Shown here piece after piece: positions 1-7,195 of a DNA stretch of 9,021 nucleotides (positions are counted from its first letter, which is position 1; each line of letters begins with the position of its first letter). A model generated the notes under the pieces. It was not told the DNA's origin. It did no database searches and was given only the letters and a program-made list of their open reading frames with translations. A program made the translations under genes and the position numbers. Origin of the DNA: Actinomycetales bacterium. GTDB lineage: Bacteria > Actinomycetota > Actinomycetes > Mycobacteriales > Mycobacteriaceae. The stretch lies in assembly GCA_012841845.1 (NCBI GenBank), contig DUTZ01000148.1:1-9021 (forward strand). The letters run 5' to 3'.

Positions 1-1052
1 CCGAGTGGCAGCGGGCGGCCCGCGCGGGCCTCGCCGCCGGTCCCGAGGGCGTCGAGCGTGCCCGGCAGGTCCAGCGCGCCGTCGAACATCATGTGGTCGC
101 CGCGGATCGACTCGTCGAAGGCGTCGACGAACTTCTGCAGGGCGTCCAGCGTCGGGGCCACCTCGTCGCCGAAGCCCTCCATGTCCCCGAGCAGCACCGT
201 GAGCGTGCGCAGCGAGGGCGTGATGCGGCCGTCGGTGGCCGAGGTGAACTGCTCCGTCTGGACCGCGAGCGCGGTGGTGGTGTCCAGGAGCGCGCTCAGC
301 TCGTCCCGGCTGCGGGCGGCCTCGGAGACGAGGTCGGCCGAGACCTGCATGCCCCGGTCGAGCAGGTTCCGACGCGCGGCCAGGGAGGCGTTGACGCGGT
401 CGAGCGCGAGGACCGTGCGGTCGATGTCCCCGCGGTGCAGCTCGTACAGCTCGAGGGCGCGGTCGCCGCGCTCGCGGATCCGGGCGATCTCGTCGCCACG
501 GCCGTCCAGCGCCACGGACAGCTCGGACATCACGGTGCCGAGCTGGTCGATCCCGCTGCCGTTGAGCAGCAGGCCGAGCGAGGCCAGGCTCGACTCGAGG
601 TCGGGCCCCACGCCCGTGCGCTCGCGGGGCACGATCCGGGTGTCGGAGAGCAGACGGTCGCCGGCGGGTTCGCGCGGCGGGGTCAGCGCCACGAACGGGC
701 TGCCGAGCGCGGTGGGCAGGCGGATCTCGCCGAACACGCCGGCCGGCACGCCGGAGCCGCCCTCGAGGCGCACGCCGATCACCGCGTCGGTGCCGTCGGT
801 GTCCACGGTGCGGACCCGCCCCACGAGGCGCTCGCCGTAGCGGACCTCGGCGCCGGGGGCGAGCCGGTCGGCCCGCTCGAAACGCATCTCGACATCAGTC
901 GAGCCCTCGCCGGTGTCCATGCCCAGCGGCACTGCCTGGAGCGCGAGCCGGGGGGTGTTCATGGCCACGAACGCCGCGAGTGCGAGCAGCACCACCCCCA
1001 GCAGCGCGAGGGTACCGCGGACGACGTGCGGCCCGGTCCTGGTCTCCCGCAT
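1..1052 (-). CDS. mceE: MceE-like subunit of Mce lipid importer, 3' end cut by window edge
   Basis: This reading frame is open from about 1058 to base 1; about 350 residues are visible and the stop lies outside. It is the fifth Mce subunit of the operon. Residues 13-33 are one hydrophobic anchor, followed by an MCE/MlaD domain at about 50-125 (PGAEVRYGERLVGRV, then TALGSPFVALTPP at 114-126) and a long helical region with ALDGRGD at 181-187. MceE identity rests on gene order and on a recalled likeness to M. tuberculosis Mce1E/LprK (LGSxxVxL, SLASLGLLLNGSG, and RGDHMMFDGALDLPG near 318). Classical MceE proteins are lipoproteins, but this one has no cysteine anywhere in the visible part. Two starts compete: GTG at 1058, which overlaps the mceD stop as GTGA, and ATG at 1052. 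ATG is preferred because a GGGGGGTGGG ribosome-binding stretch is well placed for it and too close to the GTG. MCE family is certain; the letter E is likely. Confidence 0.88.
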   Translation of the reverse strand, partial: MRETRTGPHVVRGTLALLGVVLLALAAFVAMNTPRLALQAVPLGMDTGEGSTDVEMRFERADRLAPGAEVRYGERLVGRVRTVDTDGTDAVIGVRLEGGSGVPAGVFGEIRLPTALGSPFVALTPPREPAGDRLLSDTRIVPRERTGVGPDLESSLASLGLLLNGSGIDQLGTVMSELSVALDGRGDEIARIRERGDRALELYELHRGDIDRTVLALDRVNASLAARRNLLDRGMQVSADLVSEAARSRDELSALLDTTTALAVQTEQFTSATDGRITPSLRTLTVLLGDMEGFGDEVAPTLDALQKFVDAFDESIRGDHMMFDGALDLPGTLDALGTGGEARAGRPLPL

Positions 1053-1054
1053 GC

Positions 1055-2155
1055 TCACCCACCCCCCGTGATGCGCTCGAAGGCGCCGACGAGCCCGATC
1101 GGGTCGCTCTGCTCCACCGGGAACATGAGCGGGTTGGTGAGCCCGGCCCCGGTGCACAGCGGGAGCGGCTCCCGCGCGCACAGCTCGCGGCCGCGCGCGA
1201 AGTGCGTGATGTTGGAGGAGACGTTGAGGCGGATCCGGGCCCGGCCGTCGGGGCCGATCCCCTCGGCGAGGTTGTCCATCATCACCGGGTACAGGTCGAG
1301 GAACTCGGCGAAGTCGGTGCGGTGGGCGGCGTAGAGCTCGGTGACGTCGCGGGTGGCGTCGGTGGCCGCGGTGATGTCCTCGCCCCGCTCGGCGACGATC
1401 GCGTCGAGCTCGTCGAGGATCACCCGCAGGTCGTCCACGGGCGCGGCCACGTCGATGTCGTCCTCCCGGATCTGTCGGCCCAGGTCGTCGAGCCCCAGGA
1501 CGAGCTCGCGCAGGGTCTCGTCGCGCCCGCCGGCGGCGTCCATGAGCTCCGCCAGCTCGCCGACGATCGCGTCGAGGTCCTGCGCGCGGTCCCCGCCCAC
1601 GGCCGAGACGGTGCCGAGGTTCCGGATGGCACGGCTCAACGAGTCGCCGCGGCCGTCCAGTGCCGCGGCCCCCCGGTCGAGGCCCTGCGCGACCTCGTCG
1701 GCCCCGGGCGCGAACGCCGCGCTCAGCGTGTCGAGGCTGGAGACGAACTCGTCGAAGTCGAGCGGGGCGCGGGTGCGCTCGACGGGGATGACGCCGCCGT
1801 CCGGGAACGTGGGCCCGCCCTGGTGGGCGGGGGTGAGTTCGACGAAGCGGTCGGCGATGACGGCCGGGTTCATCACGACCGCGCCGACGTCCTCGGGCAG
1901 CTGCGTGCCGGGGTCGAGCGAGAGGTGGACGCGGGCGACCGGCCCGATCGGCTCGACCTTCTCGACGATCCCCACCTCGACGCCCACGATGCGGACCTGC
2001 GAGCCCGCGTAGACGCCGTCGGCGGAGGTGAAGTCGGCGATCACCCGGACCCGGTCGTCGCCGCCGCGGGCGCCGACCAGGATCCAGGCGAGCGCGACCA
2101 GCGCGGCCACGGCCAGGGCGAGGACCGCGAGGACCCGGGTTCTGCTCAGTTGCAT
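1055..2155 (-). CDS. mceD: MceD subunit of Mce lipid importer
   Basis: This 366-residue protein is the fourth Mce subunit, a probable part of the periplasmic lipid tunnel. Residues 7-28 form one membrane anchor with no lipobox cysteine. The MCE/MlaD domain covers about 34-110 (DGVYAGSQVRIVGVEVGIVEKVEP at 46-69, AVVMNPAVIADRFVEL at 92-107). It is followed by GGPTFPDGGVIPVERT (113-128), which closely resembles the matching part of M. tuberculosis Mce1D as recalled. A helical tail with ALDGRGD at 165-171 follows. The only two cysteines are C326 and C334. Mycobacterial MceD is usually about 500 residues, so the long C-terminal extension is absent here. The start is the ATG at 2155, overlapping the mceC stop by 10 bases, with a GGGGGTGATGG purine-rich site upstream. 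An in-frame start at 2179 would add eight unlikely residues. Confidence 0.93.
   Translation of the reverse strand: MQLSRTRVLAVLALAVAALVALAWILVGARGGDDRVRVIADFTSADGVYAGSQVRIVGVEVGIVEKVEPIGPVARVHLSLDPGTQLPEDVGAVVMNPAVIADRFVELTPAHQGGPTFPDGGVIPVERTRAPLDFDEFVSSLDTLSAAFAPGADEVAQGLDRGAAALDGRGDSLSRAIRNLGTVSAVGGDRAQDLDAIVGELAELMDAAGGRDETLRELVLGLDDLGRQIREDDIDVAAPVDDLRVILDELDAIVAERGEDITAATDATRDVTELYAAHRTDFAEFLDLYPVMMDNLAEGIGPDGRARIRLNVSSNITHFARGRELCAREPLPLCTGAGLTNPLMFPVEQSDPIGLVGAFERITGGG
1058..1067 (-). promoter_or_regulatory. Ribosome-binding site that decides the mceE start
   Basis: On the minus strand this reads GGGGGGTGGG. It ends 5 bases before the ATG at 1052 but touches the alternative GTG at 1058. 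This placement favours the ATG. It lies inside the last codons of mceD, as expected for coupled translation. Confidence 0.45.
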
Positions 2156-3189
2156 CCGTCCATCACCCCCAGGGCGCACAATGCGGAGTCGGGGATCGGG
2201 CCGGTCGGGGTGGCGACGTCGGTCCAGGGCCCGTTGCCGGTCGCGTCGGTGACCGCGCGCAGGCCGGGCGGCATGCGGGTGAGCACCTCGTCCATCACCT
2301 CGATGTTGCGCTGGTAGGTCTCGCTGATCGAGCGCATGTTGACCAGCAGCCGGTCCACGTCCTCGGCCTCCTCGTCGAGCAGGGAGCGCACCTGCGCGGC
2401 CAGCTCCTGCAGGGCGGTGACGAGCGAGCTCAGCGCCTCGCGCCGCTGGGTGAGCACGGTGACCACGATGTGCGACTGGTCGGTGAGCGCGCGGATGCTC
2501 GCCTCCTGCGAGACGAGCACGCCGGTGAGCTCGCGGGTCGTGGTGAGCACGCCGTTCATCCGCTGCTCGTCACGGGCCAGCACGCCGAGCGCGGCGGAGA
2601 CGTCGTCGAGCGCCCGCCCGGTGCCCTCGGCGTCCTGCGGCAGGACGGAGTCCAGGGTGTCGATCATCGCGCTCATGGCCTCGGTGTCGATGCCGGCGGC
2701 GAGGTCGGTGACGGCGCCGCCGATGTCGTCGATCATGTACGGCGACGTGGTCCGCGCCAGGCCGATGCGGCGCTCCGGGCCCAGGTCCCCGCCGCCCGCC
2801 GGGACCACCTCGAGGAAACGGTTGCCGAGGATCGACTTGAGGCCGATCGTCGCCGTGCTCGCCTCACCCAGGTCCTGGCCGCGGTCGAGCCGGAAGCCCA
2901 CGACGGCGACCCCGCCCTCGAGCTCCAGCGAGTCCACCCGCCCGCTGGGCACCCCGGCCACGAGCACGGGGTCCCCGGCCCGCAGGCCGCCGGCGTTGGC
3001 GAACTCCGCCGAGTAGGCGTGGGTGCGCAGCGTGTACCACAGGCCCGGCAGGGTGAGGCTGGCGGCGAAGAGGGCGGTGACGAGCAGGATCGACACCGCG
3101 CCGACGAGCACGGTGTTGCCGCGCCGGGCGTGCCGCGGGTCGCGGACCAGGTCGAGCAGACTCTCGCGGAGCACGGTGAACGGTCTCAT
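2146..3189 (-). CDS. mceC: MceC subunit of Mce lipid importer
   Basis: This 347-residue protein is the third Mce subunit. It has a short cytoplasmic head rich in Arg and Asp, a membrane segment at about 25-50, and an MCE/MlaD domain at about 58-130 (AEFANAGGLRAGDPVLVAGV at 61-80, ILGNRFLEVVP at 120-130). TTSPYMIDD at 147-155 matches the conserved TTPYQIYD region of MceC proteins. A helical tail follows, with heptad-like Leu/Val spacing to about residue 310. It ends with the only two cysteines, C338 and C346, just before the stop. Mycobacterial MceC is usually about 500 residues and often carries a Pro-rich tail; this one stops after the helical part. The ATG at 3189 overlaps the mceB stop as ATGA, which is why it is preferred over an upstream in-frame start at 3243. 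Confidence 0.93.
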   Translation of the reverse strand: MRPFTVLRESLLDLVRDPRHARRGNTVLVGAVSILLVTALFAASLTLPGLWYTLRTHAYSAEFANAGGLRAGDPVLVAGVPSGRVDSLELEGGVAVVGFRLDRGQDLGEASTATIGLKSILGNRFLEVVPAGGGDLGPERRIGLARTTSPYMIDDIGGAVTDLAAGIDTEAMSAMIDTLDSVLPQDAEGTGRALDDVSAALGVLARDEQRMNGVLTTTRELTGVLVSQEASIRALTDQSHIVVTVLTQRREALSSLVTALQELAAQVRSLLDEEAEDVDRLLVNMRSISETYQRNIEVMDEVLTRMPPGLRAVTDATGNGPWTDVATPTGPIPDSALCALGVMDGCN

Positions 3190-4232
3190 CGGCAGGTCCC
3201 CGAGTTGCGGTAGCCGAACAGGCTGGTCTCCCAGTCGTCCCACTTGATCGTGAAGTTACACATGTAGAGAGCGAGGAACCCGCCCTTCTGGGCGTGGGCG
3301 TTGACCTCGCGCGCGAACACCGGCGCCTTGGCCAGGGCCGCGTCGAAGGCCGGCGTGTGGGGGATCCAGCCGTCGGTCGTGTGGCGCGCCGAGTCGATGC
3401 TCGCGCGCAGGTCGGGATCGGTCTCGCGGAGCATGGCCGACAGGGCGGCGGTGGTGCGGTCGCCGCGCTCGATGAGCAGCGCGAGGTCGCGCCCGCCGTC
3501 GTCGGCCAGCGCGCCGGAGACCATGTCGAGCCCCTGCACCAGCCGCTGCAGGTCCGGGCCCCGGTCCACGAGCGTGTCGTTGAGGGCGATGATGTTGTCC
3601 GCCAACCGCGCGTAGACGTCCTCGCGGTTCACCACGTCCCGGCTGAGCAGCGCCAGGCGCGCCAGCAGGGTGTCCATCGCGCCGGGCTCGCCCTGGAACG
3701 CCGCGACGACCGTGCGCGAGAGCGTGTTGACCTCGTCCGGGCGCACCGCCTCGAACAGGGGCTTGAAGCCGTTGACCAGCGCCGTGAGGTCGACCGGCTC
3801 GGTGGTTGCCGCCAGCGGGATGCGGGCGCCCTCGGTCATCGTGGCGGCGCCCTTGACCGCGGGCCGGCCGTCCGTGGCGGGGTCCAGCGAGAGGTAGCGG
3901 ATGCCCAGCATGTCGCCGTAGCGCACCGACGCGCGGGCGCCATCGGTGACGGGGCTGGCGCGCTCGACCTCGAAGTCGACGACGGCGATGACGTCCCCGG
4001 TCGGCCCGACCTCGCGGCTCACGTCGAGCACGCGGCCCACGCGGACGCCGGCGACCGTGACCTCCGAGCCCGGCCCGAGCCCGCCCACGTCGGTGAACTC
4101 GGCGCTGTACTCCCGCGCGCCCCAGCCGATCGGCGGCCGGAGGGTGTTGACGACGAGCACCGTGCACAGCACGCCGACGAGGCAGTAGGCGAACAACTGG
4201 AGGGCCGGCCCGAGGCCGCGACGTCCGGTCAT
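3186..4232 (-). CDS. mceB: MceB subunit of Mce lipid importer
   Basis: This 348-residue protein is the second Mce subunit, close to the usual MceB length of about 345. It has a membrane anchor at 10-31 and an MCE/MlaD domain at about 40-118 (EYSAEFTDVGGLGPGSEVTV at 41-60, GDMLGIRYLSLDP at 106-118). NGFKPLFEAVRPDEVN at 154-169 is an MceB hallmark that pairs with GGFRPLFQTLDPDKVN in Mce1B as recalled. The tail ends in LYMCNFTIKW (322-331), like the FYLCDLTLKL of Mce1B, and a final GTCR. The extracytoplasmic cysteines are C325 and C347; C18 and C23 lie within the membrane segment. The ATG at 4232 overlaps the mceA stop as ATGA and has the strongest ribosome-binding site in the operon. An in-frame start at 4280 is less likely. 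Confidence 0.95.
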   Translation of the reverse strand: MTGRRGLGPALQLFAYCLVGVLCTVLVVNTLRPPIGWGAREYSAEFTDVGGLGPGSEVTVAGVRVGRVLDVSREVGPTGDVIAVVDFEVERASPVTDGARASVRYGDMLGIRYLSLDPATDGRPAVKGAATMTEGARIPLAATTEPVDLTALVNGFKPLFEAVRPDEVNTLSRTVVAAFQGEPGAMDTLLARLALLSRDVVNREDVYARLADNIIALNDTLVDRGPDLQRLVQGLDMVSGALADDGGRDLALLIERGDRTTAALSAMLRETDPDLRASIDSARHTTDGWIPHTPAFDAALAKAPVFAREVNAHAQKGGFLALYMCNFTIKWDDWETSLFGYRNSGTCR

Positions 4233-5488
4233 CGGATCTCCACCTCCGTCCCGCGCACGAGCGGGCCGAGCATGGTCCACGCGGCCGCGTCGGGCCCGAC
4301 GGCCGGGTCCTCCGGCGGCGGGACCGGCGAGCCGGGCTCGGACGCGGCGGCCGCCTGCAGCTCGCGGATGACGTCCCGCTCGGTGGCGGCGTTGACCGTG
4401 AGGCCCGGGCCGCGGTCGGCCGCCGGGGCGCCGCCGCAGGTCGACCCGGCGAGGTCCGGGTAGCGCGGGCAGTCCTCGGGGCCGTACGGCATCGGGTCGG
4501 CGAAGGACGGGACGGCGGTGATGTTGAAGCGCCCCGTGGAGAACGCGGCGTACCCGGCCTCGCCCATGGGGCCCATGGCGTAGAGGGTGCGGATCACGCC
4601 GTGCGGGTTGCGCGCGGTGCGGTCGAAGACCACCCCGGTGTCGTGGACCAGGGTGATCGCGCCCGGCACCGTGCGGTCGGCCATGACGACCCCGGAGCGC
4701 GTCGCCGCCAGCCCGGCGTCGAGGAGTGGACCGAGCGATCCCGGCCGGTCCAGCACGATCTGCGACAGCCGCGTGGCCTCCTCCAGGATCGCGAGGATCT
4801 CCGGGCTCGCGGCCGCGAGGTCCTCGGCGAGGTAGGCGATGTCGCCCGAGGCGGCGGCCGAGGCCTCCAGAGCGGGGTGCAGCTGCTCCCCCGCGCGGTC
4901 GGCGTCGTCGATCACCCGGCCGAGCAGCTCCCCGCGACCGTCGAGGGCGCGGGCCAGCGCGGTGAGCGTGACCTGCATGCGGTCGGGCTCGATGGAGACG
5001 AGCAGGTCACTCGCGCGGGTGAACACGTCGTAGAGGAGCACCGCCTCGTCGGAGCGGTCGGGGGCCAGGCGGTCGCCGTCGGCGACGGTCGCCGCACCGG
5101 GGCTCTCGGGGCTCACGAGGTCCAGGTGGACGTCGCCGAACAGGGTGCGCGGCACGGCCCGCACGACGGACCCCGCCGGCACGCGGTCCGCGTGACCGTC
5201 GGTGATGAGCATCTCGACCTCGGTGCCCGGCTCGCCGTCGTCGCCCGGCACCCCGCCCTCCGACGCGCGCACGTCGCCGATCTTGACCCCGAGGTGGTAG
5301 ACGGGGGTGTTGACGGGGACCCGGCCGGCCGCCGACGGCAGGGTGGCCGAGACGGTGGCCCCGGTGTCGAGCAGGCCGGCGCCCCGCGCCACGAGGAACA
5401 CGGCGACGACGACGGCGACCACACTCGCGACGAGCCCGCGGACGACGAGGGTCCGCTCGGGCGTCGGGGCCGCGACGCGCCGGCTCAC
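4229..5488 (-). CDS. mceA: MceA subunit of Mce lipid importer
   Basis: This 419-residue protein is the first Mce subunit. Residues 14-34 form a Val/Ala-rich anchor, followed by an MCE/MlaD domain at about 42-127 with VYHLGVKIGDV at 63-73 and RTLFGDVHLDLVSP at 114-127. The stretch LYDVFTRASDLLVSIEPDRM (152-171), then ALDGRGELL, corresponds to the LFQTLTSIAEKVDP region of Mce1A as recalled, which supports assignment to the A subunit. The helical tail ends at a cysteine pair, C340 and C351, the only cysteines in the protein. A tail of 68 residues rich in Pro, Ala and acidic residues follows. The domain insert at 77-90 is rich in Gly and Asp, probably a surface loop. The start chosen is the GTG at 5488, which overlaps the yrbEB stop as GTGA and has CTGGGGA upstream. 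An in-frame GTG at 5527 would add 13 residues inside yrbEB. Confidence 0.93.
   Translation of the reverse strand: MSRRVAAPTPERTLVVRGLVASVVAVVVAVFLVARGAGLLDTGATVSATLPSAAGRVPVNTPVYHLGVKIGDVRASEGGVPGDDGEPGTEVEMLITDGHADRVPAGSVVRAVPRTLFGDVHLDLVSPESPGAATVADGDRLAPDRSDEAVLLYDVFTRASDLLVSIEPDRMQVTLTALARALDGRGELLGRVIDDADRAGEQLHPALEASAAASGDIAYLAEDLAAASPEILAILEEATRLSQIVLDRPGSLGPLLDAGLAATRSGVVMADRTVPGAITLVHDTGVVFDRTARNPHGVIRTLYAMGPMGEAGYAAFSTGRFNITAVPSFADPMPYGPEDCPRYPDLAGSTCGGAPAADRGPGLTVNAATERDVIRELQAAAASEPGSPVPPPEDPAVGPDAAAWTMLGPLVRGTEVEIR
4238..4247 (-). promoter_or_regulatory. Strong ribosome-binding site of mceB
   Basis: On the minus strand this reads GGAGGTGGAG, ending 5 bases before the ATG at 4232. 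It is the best Shine-Dalgarno match among the mce genes here and fixes the mceB start. It lies inside the end of mceA. Confidence 0.7.
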
Positions 5489-6366
5489 GTGATCCCCAGC
5501 GCCGGGACCTCGGGGACGAGCCCCCACAGGGCGAAGGTCAGGACGATGTCGATGAACCCGATCGCGAGGATCGACGTGCGCAGCGCCCGCCCGGCCGCGC
5601 GGCCCACGCCCTCCGGCCCGCCGGTGGCGTGGTAGCCGTAGCTGCAGTGCACGAGCACGATCACCGCCGCGAACACCACCGCCTTGACGAGCGAGTAGAG
5701 CACGTCCTCGGGGCCGAGGGTGATGTGGAAGAAGTGGTCGTAGGTGCCCGCCGAACCGCCGTTGACGTAGACCACCACCGCCCGGGTGGCGATGTACGTG
5801 GACACCAGGCCGATCGCGTACAGCGGGACGATGCAGATCATCGTGGCGACGAGCCGGGTCCCGGCCAGGTACGGGACGGTGGGGATGGACATCGAGTCGA
5901 GCGCGTCGATCTCGTCGGAGATCCGCATGGAGCCCAGCCGCGCCGTGAACCCGGTGCCGACCTTGGCGGCCAGGGCGATGGAGGCCACGACGGGCGCGAG
6001 CTCGCGCGTGTTGGCCATCGCGGAGAGCATCCCGGACAGGGTGGTCATGCCGATGAGGTCGAGGCCGCGGTAGGTCTCGACGCCCACCATGATCGCCGCG
6101 ACGGCCGACATGGCCAGCACGATGCCGACCGTGCCGCCGCCGGCGATCATCGAGGTGGAGCCGAAGCCGACGTCGACGACCTCCTTGACCACCTGCTTGC
6201 GGTAGCGCACGACCGCGGTGGGCAACGAGACGAGCACGCGGCCGGCAAAGGTGACGTGCCGGCCGACCTCGGCGAAGCCCGAGGAGGCGCGGGAGACCCG
6301 CCCCGCGGTGCGCGTCGCGCGGAGCCGCTGGGCGGCGGTCGTCTCGGCGACCCGGAAGCCCCCCAC
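5485..6366 (-). CDS. yrbEB: YrbEB permease of Mce ABC transporter (MlaE family)
   Basis: This 293-residue integral membrane protein is the second permease half of the importer. It is expected to pair with YrbEA, bind the MceG-type ATPase from the cytoplasm and pass lipid to or from the Mce tunnel. The first 60 residues are a basic cytoplasmic or interfacial helix, and then come about five membrane segments (roughly 74-94, 105-137, 168-200, 224-241 and 265-285). The MlaE-family coupling helix is ARLGSMRISDEIDALDSM at 142-159, with the E/D-E-x-D-A motif at 151-155. HCSYGYHATGGPEGVG (240-255) is typical of the B-type permease. Its length fits mycobacterial YrbEB, about 289. The start is GTG at 6366, one base after the yrbEA stop, with GGTGGGGAAG upstream. 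Confidence 0.95.
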   Translation of the reverse strand: MGGFRVAETTAAQRLRATRTAGRVSRASSGFAEVGRHVTFAGRVLVSLPTAVVRYRKQVVKEVVDVGFGSTSMIAGGGTVGIVLAMSAVAAIMVGVETYRGLDLIGMTTLSGMLSAMANTRELAPVVASIALAAKVGTGFTARLGSMRISDEIDALDSMSIPTVPYLAGTRLVATMICIVPLYAIGLVSTYIATRAVVVYVNGGSAGTYDHFFHITLGPEDVLYSLVKAVVFAAVIVLVHCSYGYHATGGPEGVGRAAGRALRTSILAIGFIDIVLTFALWGLVPEVPALGIT

Positions 6367-6367
6367 G

Positions 6368-7177
6368 TCAGTACTTCCCCACCGACGGCACCACCAGGCC
6401 GTACACCGCCGACATCACGGTGTTGACCACGAAGACGGTGACGAACGCCAGGACGACGGTCTCGTTGACGGCGTCCGCGACGCCGCTCGAGCCGCCGCTG
6501 GCGTGCAGGCCCTTGAAGGTGGCGATGAGCGCGGAGACCACGGCGAAGGCGATCGACTTGATCATGGCCATCCACAGGTCGGACGGCCGGCCGTAGGCGC
6601 TGAGGGTGGCGAGGAACGCGCCGGCGGACTCGCCCTGCCCGTACACCTGGTAGACGAGGCAGGCCACCACGCCCATCGCCGTGACGAGCGCGCACATCAC
6701 CACCGAGACGAGCACGGTGGCCAGCACGCGCGGCACCACGAGCCGCTCGACCACGTCGAGCCCCATGACCTCCATGGCCTCGACCTCCTCCCGGATGGTC
6801 CGGGAGCCGAGGTCGGCGCAGATGGCGGAGCCCCCGACGCCGGCGAGCATGAGCGCGCACACCAGCGCCGAGGCCTGCCCCACCACCACGAAGGCCACCA
6901 CCGCGCCCGCGTACCCGGCCGCGCCCAGCCGGCCGGCGAGCTCGCCCACCGAGACGGCCACGAGCACGCCGACCGGCAGCATGAGCAGCAGCGCCGGTAC
7001 CGAGCTCACGCGCGCGATGAACAGCGCCTGGTCCCGGGTCTCGGTGAGCGAGAGCCGCCCCCTCAGCACGGTGCGCACGCAGCTGAAGAGCGTGAACACC
7101 GAGAAGCCGACGAGCGAGCCGACCTGACCGGACAGGTCGACGACGGGGCTCTTCGCCTTGGGGAGGTGGAAGACCAT
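6368..7177 (-). CDS. yrbEA: YrbEA permease of Mce ABC transporter (MlaE family)
   Basis: This 269-residue integral membrane protein is the first permease half of the importer, close to the usual 265. The membrane segments are at roughly 58-78, 88-116, 150-175, 205-222 and 241-262. GGSAICADLGSRTIREE (115-131) followed by VEAMEVMG (132-139) is the conserved MlaE-family cytoplasmic coupling helix, thought to contact the ATPase; the usual E-E-I-D-A is E-E-V-E-A here, a conservative change. FKGLHASGGSSGVADAVNET at 221-240 and a final VNTV helix also match YrbE1A as recalled. The ATG at 7177 lies 18 bases after the fadD5 stop with only a weak GAGCAGG site, so its translation may depend partly on fadD5. 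An amphipathic N-terminal stretch precedes the first helix. Confidence 0.95.
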   Translation of the reverse strand: MVFHLPKAKSPVVDLSGQVGSLVGFSVFTLFSCVRTVLRGRLSLTETRDQALFIARVSSVPALLLMLPVGVLVAVSVGELAGRLGAAGYAGAVVAFVVVGQASALVCALMLAGVGGSAICADLGSRTIREEVEAMEVMGLDVVERLVVPRVLATVLVSVVMCALVTAMGVVACLVYQVYGQGESAGAFLATLSAYGRPSDLWMAMIKSIAFAVVSALIATFKGLHASGGSSGVADAVNETVVLAFVTVFVVNTVMSAVYGLVVPSVGKY

Positions 7178-7195
7178 GGGCCTGCTCGGTCCGGA

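Noticed and set aside
980..2317. Plus-strand open frame of 445 codons opposite mceD
   Set aside because: It is antisense to an intact MCE protein, with low-complexity composition and no recognisable motif. The same holds for the long plus-strand frames at 93-1334, 3294-4463 and 4601-5635.
4163..4181. Cysteines C18 and C23 in the MceB anchor as a possible lipobox
   Set aside because: The residues before them (FAY and GVLC context) do not fit the L-[ASTVI]-[GAS]-C pattern, so MceB is not called a lipoprotein.
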